Assembly: GCF_018332655.1 (NCBI RefSeq)
Contig: NZ_BOQL01000018.1
Coordinates: 1-64,000 of the forward strand
DNA from: Actinoplanes auranticolor
Lineage (GTDB): Bacteria > Actinomycetota > Actinomycetes > Mycobacteriales > Micromonosporaceae
DNA length: 64,000 bases
Direction of reading: 5' to 3'
Shown: positions 1 through 7,579 of the stretch, in pieces
Position numbering within the stretch: the first letter of the stretch is position 1
Layout: every line of letters starts with the position of its first letter
Notes under the pieces: generated by a model
Databases searched by the model: none
Told to the model about the DNA's origin: nothing
The model's input: only the letters and a program-made list of their open reading frames with translations
Made by a program: the position numbers and the translations under genes

Positions 1-138
1 CAGCGTGCTGGCTGCCTCGGCCGGGGCGGCGACGGCGAGCGTGGTGCCGGCGATGAGCGCGGCGGCGGCCGCGGCGAAGGGGGCTCTCCACCAGCGGGAT
101 GGTCGGGACCGGTGACGCGACGGGACGGTAGTGATCAT
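1..138 (-). CDS. N-terminal part of a secreted protein (runs off left edge)
   Basis: The reverse strand opens with ATG at 138 and stays open to the edge (46 codons). The peptide has a classic signal sequence: an Arg-rich n-region (residues 4-18, with the pair WW), a long Ala-rich hydrophobic core (19-38) and an Ala-X-Ala-like cleavage region near residues 38-43 (APAEAA). This says exported; the mature part is outside the window, so the function cannot be named. It follows a GH43 gene in the same direction, separated by a strong hairpin at 174-206, so it is probably transcribed separately. Another secreted glycosidase is plausible but only by context. Confidence 0.7.
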   Translation of the reverse strand, partial: MITTVPSRHRSRPSRWWRAPFAAAAAALIAGTTLAVAAPAEAASTL

Positions 139-173
139 TTGGGGACTGCCTTCGGGAGCGGGGATGGGGCCGA

Positions 174-206
174 CGTGCGGCCCGGTGGACGAGACCGGGC
201 CGCACG
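174..206 (-). terminator. 13-bp perfect hairpin downstream of the GH43 gene
   Basis: The arms CGTGCGGCCCGGT and ACCGGGCCGCACG pair perfectly around a 7-nt loop. The hairpin lies 12 nt past the GH43 stop and 36 nt before the start of the next gene. There is no T-run, as is common for terminators in high-GC actinomycetes. Intrinsic terminator is the likely role. Confidence 0.6.
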
Positions 207-217
207 ACGCACGGGGT

Positions 218-2305
218 TTACGGGGCTGTCAGGTCGAACCGGTTGACGGTGACCGAGCCGCCGAGGGCCTGCGTGGCGTAGTTGAAGATGCCGAAGCGGT
301 AGCCCATGAAGAACTGCCAGTTGTTGTTCAGGGTGAAGGCCGGGCCGAGGTTGGTGAACGTGCTGCCGTCGGTGCTGTACGAGAAGGTGGCCGTACGCCC
401 GGCCCCGGGTTGGATGTTGGCCGTGGCCCGCAGCCAGACCGTGCCGCCGGAGACCGTCGCGCCGGCGGCCTCGGCGCCGGTGCCCGTGGTGGTCCAGCCG
501 GTGGTGGACATGGACAGCCCGTTGGTCATCGAGACCCGGGTGACGCCGTTGTCCTTGCGGATGCCGATCCACGCCGACTGATCGCGCAACATGGCCAGCC
601 CGGACCGGTCGCCGTTGGCCATCGCCGAGTAGTTCAGCTGGATGGTGGCCGTGGACGACGGGCCCTGGATGCGGTGCGTCAGCGTGTTGCGGGCGTTGTA
701 CAGGTCGTTGGTGACGGTGGCGGTGGACAGCCGCAGCCCGTTGCCGACGCTGAACTTCGAGGTGTCCGGGTTGTGGTTCCACTCCCAGCGGTGGCCCAGC
801 GTGGGACCGGTGAACGTGTCCGGCCCGATCATCGACTGCACGGTCTTGGTCGTACTGATGTTGGGCTTCGGGTAGGTGGCACCCCAGCGACCGTTGACGG
901 TCTGCAGCACCGGCCAGCCGTCGCCGCTCCAGGTGATCGGGGCCAGGGTGGGCATCCGGCCGCCGGGATAGGCGTCGGTGAAGGCCATGTACCACCAGTC
1001 GCCGTTCTGCGTCTGCACCAGGCCGCCCTGGTGCGGGACGCCGCCGCCGGAGATCGGGCCGGGCAGGTCCAGCAGGACCTGGCGCTGCTCGTACGGGCCC
1101 CACGGGCTGGTCGAGCGCAGCACGTACTGGCCGTTGGCGGGGCGGGTCAGCCAGATGTAGTAGTAGTTGCCGCGCTTGTACATCCGGGCGCCTTCGAGGG
1201 TGCCGATACTCGACGGGGTCTGGTAGACCGTCTGCGCGCGGACCTGCGAGGTGAGGTCGCCGGAGAGCTGCGCGACGCTGATGGTGCCGTTGCCGTAGGC
1301 GACGTACGGGGTGTCGTTGTCGAACATCAGGCCGGCGTCGTAATAGCAGTTGTTGATCCGGGCCTTCTTGGACCAGGTGCCGTCGACCGAGGCGGCGGTG
1401 TAGACGTAGGTCCGGTTGAACTCGGTGCAGCCCAGCCAGTAGTAGGTGCTGTTGCTGGGACGGTAGTTCAACGTCGACGCCCAGATGCCCTTCACGTACG
1501 CCCGGCCACCGTTGAGGTCGTAGGCGTTGGAGTCGAAGTCCAGCCGTGGCACCGAGTGCCCGGCGTACTCCCAGTTGACCAGGTCGTACGAGCGCAGGAT
1601 GGGCGCGCCGGGCGAGTAGTGCATGGTCGACGCCGAGTAGTAGTAGGCGTCACCGACGCGGATGATGTCGCCGTCGGCGAAGTCCTGCCACACCACCGGG
1701 TTGGTGAAGGTCCCGGTCGGCGGCGGCGTGGTCGGGCCCGTTCCCCCGCCGACCCGGACCAGCTGCCACTGCTGGTTGGTGCCGTTCCAGTCGGCGTACT
1801 GCACGACGTTGCCGCCGTCGGCGGTCGAGGCGCCCTGCACCTCCACCGCCTTACCGCTGTTGCGGTTGATCAACTGGATGTGACCGTCGATGTCCTGCAT
1901 GCTGAACTGCTGGTTGGCGGCGTTGTTGTCCGACCACTGCACGATCGCGCCGCCGTCCGCGGTGGAGGCGCCGGAGACGTCCAGCACCTTGCCCGACAGC
2001 CGCGACTTGAGCCGGTAGAAGCCACCACCGGAGTCCACGAACTGCCACTGCTGCTGGTTCCCGTCGTTGCGGGCCCACTGGGTGATCCGGGCCCCGTCGG
2101 TGGTGGCCAGGTTGTAGACGTCGAGCGCTTTCCCGCTGTTGCGGTTGACCAGGACGTACCAGGCATTCGGGTCCACGACGGCGGCCGAGGCCGAGGGGGC
2201 GGCGACCACCGTGACGGCAATACCGGTCAGCAGTGCCAGTACGGCGGTAATCGCCAGATACCCGCGTCGCCAACGCTTGTTGAGGGGTGTGCCGCGTGCG
2301 CGCAT
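218..2305 (-). CDS. Secreted glycoside hydrolase family 43 with N-terminal ricin-type lectin domain
   Basis: A 695-residue exported enzyme. Residues 1-41 are a signal peptide (Arg/Lys-rich start, then a hydrophobic run ending ASA). Residues about 44-185 hold a beta-trefoil of three QxW-type repeats (QQWQF, NQQFSM, QQWQLV), a CBM13/RICIN carbohydrate-binding module. A short Thr/Pro linker follows. Residues about 198-500 are a five-bladed GH43 propeller with recognisable acidic sites in FADGDIIRVGD, YDAGLMF and LEGARMYKRG, as in the Asp/Asp/Glu triad of the family. The C-terminal about 190 residues form a beta-sandwich common behind GH43 domains. Likely substrates are arabinose- or xylose-containing plant polysaccharides; the exact specificity is not readable. 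The start is supported by a GAGGAG ribosome site. A LacI-type palindrome lies just upstream. Confidence 0.88.
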   Translation of the reverse strand: MRARGTPLNKRWRRGYLAITAVLALLTGIAVTVVAAPSASAAVVDPNAWYVLVNRNSGKALDVYNLATTDGARITQWARNDGNQQQWQFVDSGGGFYRLKSRLSGKVLDVSGASTADGGAIVQWSDNNAANQQFSMQDIDGHIQLINRNSGKAVEVQGASTADGGNVVQYADWNGTNQQWQLVRVGGGTGPTTPPPTGTFTNPVVWQDFADGDIIRVGDAYYYSASTMHYSPGAPILRSYDLVNWEYAGHSVPRLDFDSNAYDLNGGRAYVKGIWASTLNYRPSNSTYYWLGCTEFNRTYVYTAASVDGTWSKKARINNCYYDAGLMFDNDTPYVAYGNGTISVAQLSGDLTSQVRAQTVYQTPSSIGTLEGARMYKRGNYYYIWLTRPANGQYVLRSTSPWGPYEQRQVLLDLPGPISGGGVPHQGGLVQTQNGDWWYMAFTDAYPGGRMPTLAPITWSGDGWPVLQTVNGRWGATYPKPNISTTKTVQSMIGPDTFTGPTLGHRWEWNHNPDTSKFSVGNGLRLSTATVTNDLYNARNTLTHRIQGPSSTATIQLNYSAMANGDRSGLAMLRDQSAWIGIRKDNGVTRVSMTNGLSMSTTGWTTTGTGAEAAGATVSGGTVWLRATANIQPGAGRTATFSYSTDGSTFTNLGPAFTLNNNWQFFMGYRFGIFNYATQALGGSVTVNRFDLTAP

Positions 2306-2829
2306 TCGCCGCTCCTCGCCGTTGTCTTCCCGAAGAAGTTAACGTTCACATCTTATCGATGACGGATGCCACCCAGCCGAGCAGGAAGGGGCGTAGACAT
2401 CAGACATTCAAGGATGGCAATGTTGCCAGAGTGTTTCGCCAGGCTCAAGGGCGACAGCCGCCGAAAGTTCTCCGATCCGACGTTTTGCCTGGTGAGAACG
2501 CTGCATTTGGATCCGGCGGGCCGATTGCGACGGGGTGCCGGTGACGACTGAACCGCCTCTCGGCGTCACTGATCCACCTCGGGAGGTCCGTCGTAACACT
2601 TTTTCCGTGCCATTCTCCGGGCTCCGGAGTGTCGATTTGCACGGATGACGACCGGGAAATCGTGGGCGACCATTCGGCGACCACCGTTCCCGGACCCATT
2701 CGGGCAGCCGCCGGGCCCGCCCGGAAAATTGCGTACGGAATGGCGGCCGCAACGGATCGGGCCCGGTGATGAGTTTTCCCGCCCGCACCCGTCACACCTA
2801 CGACACGACCGGACGAGGCGGAGGATGAC
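2306..2829. other. Divergent intergenic region, no convincing gene
   Basis: A 524-bp gap between the GH43 gene (left) and the sigma factor (right). Besides the GTTAACGTTCAC palindrome it contains a perfect 14-bp inverted repeat TGGCAATGTTGCCA (2415-2428), next to two blocks also found upstream of the RCC1 gene (AGACATTCAAG at 2402-2412; TTGCCAGAGTGTTTCG at 2423-2438). Open frames across the gap on the reverse strand have no ribosome site and no recognisable domain; I treat them as chance. Confidence 0.6.
2338..2349. promoter_or_regulatory. LacI-type palindrome upstream of the GH43 gene
   Basis: GTTAACGTTCAC is a 12-bp near-palindrome with an AACGTT core and one mismatched pair. It sits 33 nt upstream of the GH43 start. 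A possible -10 (TAAGAT, reverse strand 2355-2350) lies directly upstream, which would place the palindrome over the transcription start. LacI-family repressors of glycosidase genes bind palindromes with such CG-centred cores. No experiment or alignment supports it here. Confidence 0.45.
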
Positions 2830-2832
2830 GTG

Positions 2833-3831
2833 ATGGGTACGGACACACGGTTGGAGGAGCTCGGCGTGAGCGGTCTGGGTGAGGTCGATGAGCCGGCGTT
2901 CTCGGGGCTGGCGGAGCGGCACCGGCGGGAGCTGCACGTGCACTGCTACCGGATGCTCGGGTCGTTCGAGGACGCCGAGGACGCCGTGCAGGAGACGTTC
3001 CTGCGGGCCTGGCGGCGGCGGGAGACCTTCGAGGGGCGGTCGACGTTCCGGGCCTGGCTGTACCGGATCGCCACCAACACCTGTCTGGACCTGCTGGCCA
3101 AGCACCGCCCGGAGCCCGCGACCGGCGGCGAGGTGCGGTGGCTGCAGCCGTACCCGGACCGGTTGCTCGACGAGCTGCCCGCGGGCGATGCGGACGAGCC
3201 GGAGACCGTCGCCGTGGCGCGCGAGACGATCGAGCTGGCGTACCTGGTAGCGGTCCAGCACCTGGCGCCGCGCCCGCGGGCCGTGCTGATCCTGCGGGAC
3301 GTGCTCGGCTGGCCGGCCAAGGAAGTCGCGGAGCTGCTCGGGGACTCCGTCAACTCGGTGAACAGCGCGCTGCAGCGGGCCCGCGCCGGCATGCGGGAGC
3401 ACCTGCCCGCCGAGCGGCAGGACTGGACCGGTGGGCAGCAGGATGCCGAGCTGCGTGAACTGCTGCGTCGTTTCACCGACGCCAGCGTGGCCGCGGACAT
3501 CCCGACGCTCACCACGATGCTGCGCGACGACATCCGCTACTCGATGCCGCCCACGCCGGGTGTGTACGTCGGCCTCGACGCGGTCGTGAACAGCTGGATC
3601 GAGGACGGCTACGAGGGCATGCAGGGCCTGCGCCCCGTTCCCACCTCCGTGAACCGGCAGCCCGCCGTCGCCTACTACCACTGGCGGGCGGAGGAGGGCG
3701 CGTACCTGCCGCTGGCGATCGACGTTCTGCGCATCAGCGGCGGGGCGATCACCGAGGTCTTCATCTTCGACGCCGACCAGTTCCCGCGGCTCGGGCTGCC
3801 GGAACGCCTGCCGGCGGACGGCACGGAGTAG
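2833..3831 (+). CDS. ECF RNA polymerase sigma factor with SnoaL-like C-terminal domain
   Basis: A 332-residue sigma-70 family ECF factor of the SigJ/SigX5 (TIGR02960) type, which directs RNA polymerase to a small regulon. Region 2 lies at about residues 17-90 (core DAEDAVQETFLRAW, then the FRAWLYRIATNTCLDLL helix). Region 4 lies at about 145-200 with the HTH WPAKEVAELLGDSVNSVNSA. The last about 115 residues look like a SnoaL/NTF2-like pocket, which in this subclass replaces a separate anti-sigma factor. The ATG at 2833 follows GGAGGATGACGTG; the in-frame GTG at 2830 is the alternative. A tiny cupin-like gene begins 5 nt after the stop. The inducing signal is unknown. Confidence 0.9.
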   Translation: MGTDTRLEELGVSGLGEVDEPAFSGLAERHRRELHVHCYRMLGSFEDAEDAVQETFLRAWRRRETFEGRSTFRAWLYRIATNTCLDLLAKHRPEPATGGEVRWLQPYPDRLLDELPAGDADEPETVAVARETIELAYLVAVQHLAPRPRAVLILRDVLGWPAKEVAELLGDSVNSVNSALQRARAGMREHLPAERQDWTGGQQDAELRELLRRFTDASVAADIPTLTTMLRDDIRYSMPPTPGVYVGLDAVVNSWIEDGYEGMQGLRPVPTSVNRQPAVAYYHWRAEEGAYLPLAIDVLRISGGAITEVFIFDADQFPRLGLPERLPADGTE

Positions 3832-3836
3832 TCCCG

Positions 3837-4109
3837 GTGCGCACGATCGCACTGCGCGGTGGCGCGCGGTTCGCGGTGGTCGCGGCGGAGTGGCACGACG
3901 CGTTCGCCGTCGTCACCCGCGGACGCGTGCAGCTGGAGCTGCGCGACGGCGGACCGGGGCCGGTCCTCGGGCGCGACGCCGGGTTCTGGCTCCGCGGCAC
4001 CGGCGTCCGCGCCCTGCGCAACCCCGGCCGCCGCACGGCCACGGTGCGCATCGTCACCCGCACACCGGAGACCTCACCGATGGAGGAAAGACACGACCAG
4101 CATGGATGA
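3837..4109 (+). CDS. Small cupin-like protein coupled to the sigma factor
   Basis: A 90-codon frame starting with GTG 5 nt after the sigma stop, consistent with translational coupling although the ribosome site is weak. The peptide resembles a minimal cupin barrel: a strand-like run FAVVTRGRVQLEL, a Gly/Asp turn, GFWLRGTGVRAL, then TATVRIVTR. No His metal-binding cluster of classic cupins is visible. Its place suggests a ligand-sensing or accessory role for the sigma factor, but that is inference. It could be a chance frame; the conserved-looking beta pattern and the position argue for a real gene. Confidence 0.5.
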   Translation: MRTIALRGGARFAVVAAEWHDAFAVVTRGRVQLELRDGGPGPVLGRDAGFWLRGTGVRALRNPGRRTATVRIVTRTPETSPMEERHDQHG

Positions 4110-4183
4110 CACCGGGCGCGCACGGCACCGGGCGGTGATGATCCCCGCCCCGGCGCGCGGTCTGCGCGCCCGGGCCGGTTGAA

Positions 4184-4221
4184 CGTCCGGCCGGAGCAGC
4201 AACCGCTGCTCCGGCCGGACG
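4184..4221. terminator. 17-bp perfect hairpin between convergent genes
   Basis: Arms of 17 bp pair perfectly around the loop AACC (left arm 4184-4200, right arm 4205-4221). The hairpin lies between the sigma/cupin unit and the convergent RCC1 gene, 13 nt beyond the RCC1 stop, and probably terminates both transcripts. Confidence 0.75.
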
Positions 4222-4234
4222 GGCACTGCACCGG

Positions 4235-5503
4235 TCAGGCGGGCAGGGTGACCCGGCCCGGGACCGGACGCTGGGTGGTCGTGGTGTCGCCCAGCTGCCC
4301 GTTGGCGTTGTTGCCCCAGCACCACAGGCTGTCGTCGGCGCGGAAGCCGCAGATGTGGTAGCCGGGTGCGAAGTCGCCCGTCCACGTGGTGACGGCATCG
4401 ACCCGGGTGGGGGTGTTGCGGTGGGTCGTGGTCCCGTCGCCGAGCTGGCCCGTCGAGTTGTTGCCCCAGCACCACAGCGAACTGTCGGTGCGGACCGCGC
4501 ACGCCGTGTCGAAGCCCGCCCGTACCGTGCTCCAGCTGGTGGCGTTGCCGACCTGGACCGGGGTGGTCTGGTGGGTTCCGCTGACGCCGAGCTGGCCGTA
4601 CCCGTTCTCACCCCAGCACCACAGGGTGCCCTCGGCGCGGACGGCGCAGCTGTAGGCGTAGCCGGCGGTCACGCCGGTCCACGTGGTCGCGGTGCCGACC
4701 TGCGTCGGCGTGTCCCGGTAGCTCAGACCGCCGACACCGAGCTGTCCGTCCGTGTTGTTGCCCCAGCACCACAGGGTGCCTTCGGTGCGGACGGCGCAGG
4801 TGTGCGCGTAGCCGGTCGCGACATCCGCCCAGGTGGTGGCCGTGCCGACCCGCAGCGGCGCGGTCGCGAGGTAGGTGTCCGAGCTCATGCCCAGCTGCGC
4901 GAACCGGTTGAAGCCCCAGCACCACAGGCTGCCGTCGGTGCGGGTGGCGCAGGTGTGGCTGTCGCCGGCACTGACGCTGGCCCAGGTGGTGGCGTCGCCG
5001 ACCTGCACCGGGGCGGTCCGCCTCGTGGTGGTGCCGTCACCGAGCTGGCCCCGGAAGTTGTTGCCCCAGCACCACAGGGTGCCGTCGGTGCGGATCCCAC
5101 AGGTGTAGCTGGTGCCGGCGTCGAGGCTGGCCCAGCTGGCGGCGGTGCCGATCTGCACCGGGGCCGTCCGGGCCGTGGTGGTGCCGTCGCCCAGCTCGCC
5201 GAAGAAGTTGCTGCCCCAGCACCACAGTGTGGCGTCGGTGCGGACCGCGCAGGTGTGTCCGTACCCGGCGGCGACCTCGGAGACCGCCGCGGCGCTCAGC
5301 GCGGCCGGGGCCACGCTCGCGGAGGCCGGGGCGGCGAGGCCGGCGATGCTCAGCGCGGCGATGCCGGTGGCCGTGGCGACCATGGCGAGGATCCCGCGCA
5401 GGCGGCCGCGGGGTCCCGCCGCCGGATCCCGGGGCGCGTGCTGGGGCACCGCGCTGTGCGCGGCGCCGGTTCGGAGACGCCCGAAAGTGAAGCGGCGTTT
5501 CAT
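4235..5503 (-). CDS. Secreted seven-repeat RCC1-type beta-propeller protein
   Basis: A 422-residue protein. The start at 5503 is chosen because AAGGAG lies just ahead of ATG and the product opens MKRRF; a longer upstream frame has no ribosome site. Residues about 43-70 are hydrophobic and end ASAS (signal peptide or anchor with a long n-region). The rest is seven consecutive about 50-residue repeats, each with a Cys, an R(T/A)(D/E) turn and the block LWCWG followed by GQLG or similar, as in RCC1/BLIP-II propellers. The two Cys per repeat could make intra-blade disulfides. The function is unknown: this fold serves binding (BLIP-II inhibits beta-lactamases). A CebR-like operator 208 bp upstream ties it to cellulose regulation. 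Confidence 0.85.
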   Translation of the reverse strand: MKRRFTFGRLRTGAAHSAVPQHAPRDPAAGPRGRLRGILAMVATATGIAALSIAGLAAPASASVAPAALSAAAVSEVAAGYGHTCAVRTDATLWCWGSNFFGELGDGTTTARTAPVQIGTAASWASLDAGTSYTCGIRTDGTLWCWGNNFRGQLGDGTTTRRTAPVQVGDATTWASVSAGDSHTCATRTDGSLWCWGFNRFAQLGMSSDTYLATAPLRVGTATTWADVATGYAHTCAVRTEGTLWCWGNNTDGQLGVGGLSYRDTPTQVGTATTWTGVTAGYAYSCAVRAEGTLWCWGENGYGQLGVSGTHQTTPVQVGNATSWSTVRAGFDTACAVRTDSSLWCWGNNSTGQLGDGTTTHRNTPTRVDAVTTWTGDFAPGYHICGFRADDSLWCWGNNANGQLGDTTTTQRPVPGRVTLPA

Positions 5504-5821
5504 GTGGACTCCTTGAGCCGGCTGAGGACCCGTCGGCAGGGGATGCCGGGGTCGACGAGGAGACGACCCCGCGCCGGAACTCGCCCGGAGCGTCACCGTC
5601 ACGCGCCCTTGCATCGCTGCCGGACCGGGCTGAGGACACGAGATGCGGCGACAGCGGTGACGCCTGATCCGGAGATTGCCAGAATGTTTCGAGACATTCA
5701 AGAGTTTCCGTGGAAGCGCTCCCATGGACTTTGCCGGAGGGCCCGGCATAACGTCTCCGAGCTGGCGTTCCCGGTCCGAAACTATCGATCGGCATTGCCG
5801 GCGATCGATCGTCGCCGACGC
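5504..5821. promoter_or_regulatory. Upstream region of the RCC1 gene with operator-like elements
   Basis: A 318-bp non-coding stretch. It holds an inverted repeat GAATGT-6-ACATTC (5682-5699), overlapping the blocks TTGCCAGAATGTTTCG (5676-5691) and AGACATTCAAG (5692-5702) that recur upstream of the GH43 gene, and the CebR-like site at 5711-5724. No small gene is supported here. Confidence 0.55.
5711..5724. promoter_or_regulatory. CebR/CelR-like operator upstream of the RCC1 gene
   Basis: TGGAAGCGCTCCCA differs by one base from the published CebR/CelR box TGGGAGCGCTCCCA of Streptomyces and Thermobifida, and by one base from the core TGGAAGCGCTTCCA before the GH6 cellulase in this window. It lies in non-coding DNA upstream of the RCC1 gene. 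Confidence 0.65.
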
Positions 5822-7549
5822 TCAACCGGCCGGTGTGGAGGATCGCTGTCGGCGGGCGGCGGCCAGGATGAGGTAGCTGCTTGCCGTCCAGGTGTAGGCG
5901 CGGTCCCGCAGCCCGGTGCCGGTCTCGGCGTCGAAGTTCTCCGCGAAGCCGGACTTCTCGCACAGGGCCCGGAACTGCCGGCTGATGGTGTCGGCGAGCT
6001 CCAGCCGGCCGGCCCGGCGCAGGCCGTCCTCGATGAGGACGGTCGACGGGGCCCAGATGGGTCCGCGCCAGTAACCGTCGGCGTGGTAGTCCGGTGAGTC
6101 GGGAGGCTCGGTGGCCAGGCCGTGGTCGGTGAGATGCCCGGCGATGCGGGTGGCCAGCGCGTCGCTGACCTCGGCGGGCAGGTCGTCGCCGAGGACGATG
6201 GGCATCAGGTCGAGCAGGCTGGTGCTGAGGCGTACCCGTCCGGACAGCGGGGCGCGCGAGACGAAGCGTCCGTCCTGCCAGAGTTCGCGCAGCAGAGCCG
6301 CCCTGAGCGTGTCGGCGGCCTCCCTCCAGCCCCGGGCGTCGTCCGGGCGGCCGAGATCGCCGGCGAGTACCGCCAGCTCCCGCAGCTGCAGCACGAGGAA
6401 GGCGGACAGGTCGGCGGTCTCGATGACCCGGTCCTGGTCGAAGGTGGTGGCGTTGTCCCAGCCGCTGTCGTTGCCGTGGTGGTAGTGCGGCAGCTCGTGG
6501 CCGGGCGCCCGCCGGTGGTCGAGCCAGAACCGGGTCCAGGCCGACAGCCGGGCGTACGCCTGCGTCAGTTGCGCCTCGTCGAGGGCCAGGTGCCGCCGCA
6601 GCCGGTGCAGTGCCCAGCCGTGGATGGGCGGCTTGACGAAGTTGTGCAGCACCTCGGAGTGGGCGACCGAGTCGGGCAGCGCGCCGGCCGGGTCCTGGTG
6701 GTCGAACGGCAGCTGGAACTGGTCCCAGGCCAGCCCGGGAACACCGGCGGCGAGGGCCAGGGCGTTGAAGCAGTGGTCCCAGCTCCAGACCTTGTCCATC
6801 CAGTGCTTGGACATCAGCACGCCCGGCCGGGTGAGGAAGCCGGCCGGGTCCACGGTGGCCGACCACAGCACGTACGCGGCCAGCTCGGCGGCGGGCGTCT
6901 CGGCGCTGCGCCACGGCGCCACCGCGTCCACGAAGGCGGCGAAGTGGCGCCGCGCCGCCTCGGCGGTGGCGGCGAAGGAGGACCCGGTGAACGGGGGGCG
7001 GCCGGTCCGGTACTCCTCGATCGCTATCTCCCAGTCCGGGGCCGGGGAGAGGGTCAGCCCGCGGTCGCCCGAGCCCAGCGCCTCGACCCCGGTGGCGTCG
7101 CCGACGGTTCCGGTGAGCACGGTGATCCGGTAACGGCGCCCGGTCTCGTACGAGGTGAGCACGTGAGCGCCGGTGACCGGGTCCCGGTAGAGGTAGGCGC
7201 CACTGAACGGGGTGAGCGTGCCGGCGGCGACCAGCAGGCGCAGGCCCAGGCCGGTGCCGCGGATCCGGACCGTGTCGGCGTTCTGGAAGGCCAGCTCGAT
7301 CCGGCCGGTGGTCTCCGGATCGCTGTCGTCCCGCCAGGTCAGCAACGACGGTGTGGCGATGACGGTTGTCGCGGCCCGCGCCCCGCCCCGCAGCGGCACC
7401 AGGCGCAGGACGGGGTGCAGACCGGTCTGATGCGAGACCAGATGCAGGTCGTCGGCGTAGGTCTGCTCGGCGATCAGCGGGGAGATGTTCAACCACGATC
7501 CGCGGTACGAGAACGGGATGTCGCGGACGGCGAAGGTGGGGCCCTGCAC
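5822..7549 (-). CDS. MGH1/GH63-like cytoplasmic glycosidase
   Basis: A 575-residue protein without signal peptide, last gene of an ABC-importer unit. The N-terminal about 180 residues are a beta-rich domain; the rest is an (alpha/alpha)6 barrel as in glucosylglycerate/mannosylglycerate hydrolases, trehalase and GH63. Visible family signatures are DKVWSWDHCFNALALA (about residue 240) and GYWRGPIWAPSTVLIEDGL (about 485), which carry the conserved Asp and Trp-rich pocket motifs. It probably hydrolyses the oligosaccharide or glycoside brought in by the transporter encoded just upstream. GTG start, 30 nt after the permease stop, with a GGAG further upstream. The substrate is not identifiable from sequence alone. 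Confidence 0.8.
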   Translation of the reverse strand: MQGPTFAVRDIPFSYRGSWLNISPLIAEQTYADDLHLVSHQTGLHPVLRLVPLRGGARAATTVIATPSLLTWRDDSDPETTGRIELAFQNADTVRIRGTGLGLRLLVAAGTLTPFSGAYLYRDPVTGAHVLTSYETGRRYRITVLTGTVGDATGVEALGSGDRGLTLSPAPDWEIAIEEYRTGRPPFTGSSFAATAEAARRHFAAFVDAVAPWRSAETPAAELAAYVLWSATVDPAGFLTRPGVLMSKHWMDKVWSWDHCFNALALAAGVPGLAWDQFQLPFDHQDPAGALPDSVAHSEVLHNFVKPPIHGWALHRLRRHLALDEAQLTQAYARLSAWTRFWLDHRRAPGHELPHYHHGNDSGWDNATTFDQDRVIETADLSAFLVLQLRELAVLAGDLGRPDDARGWREAADTLRAALLRELWQDGRFVSRAPLSGRVRLSTSLLDLMPIVLGDDLPAEVSDALATRIAGHLTDHGLATEPPDSPDYHADGYWRGPIWAPSTVLIEDGLRRAGRLELADTISRQFRALCEKSGFAENFDAETGTGLRDRAYTWTASSYLILAAARRQRSSTPAG

Positions 7550-7579
7550 GGTGCCTGCTTTCTCCGATACGGGTGCCGG

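Noticed and set aside
131..2362. Long open frame (743 codons) opposite the GH43 gene
   Set aside because: Low-complexity Gly/Arg/Val translation with no domain; arises because third positions of the real gene are G/C. No ribosome site.
2445..2846. 133-codon reverse frame in the GH43-sigma gap
   Set aside because: No ribosome site, no domain, and it would run through the sigma gene's start region.
4103..4182. 26-codon frame with ATG after GGAGG-like sequence
   Set aside because: The GGAGG is about 16 nt away, the peptide is Arg/Ala-rich without pattern and it overlaps the end of the cupin-like gene. Insufficient support.
5799..5817. Short hairpin CGGCGA-7-TCGCCG after the MGH1-like gene as a terminator
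   Set aside because: Only 6 bp stem and partly self-palindromic GATC sequence; too weak to call.
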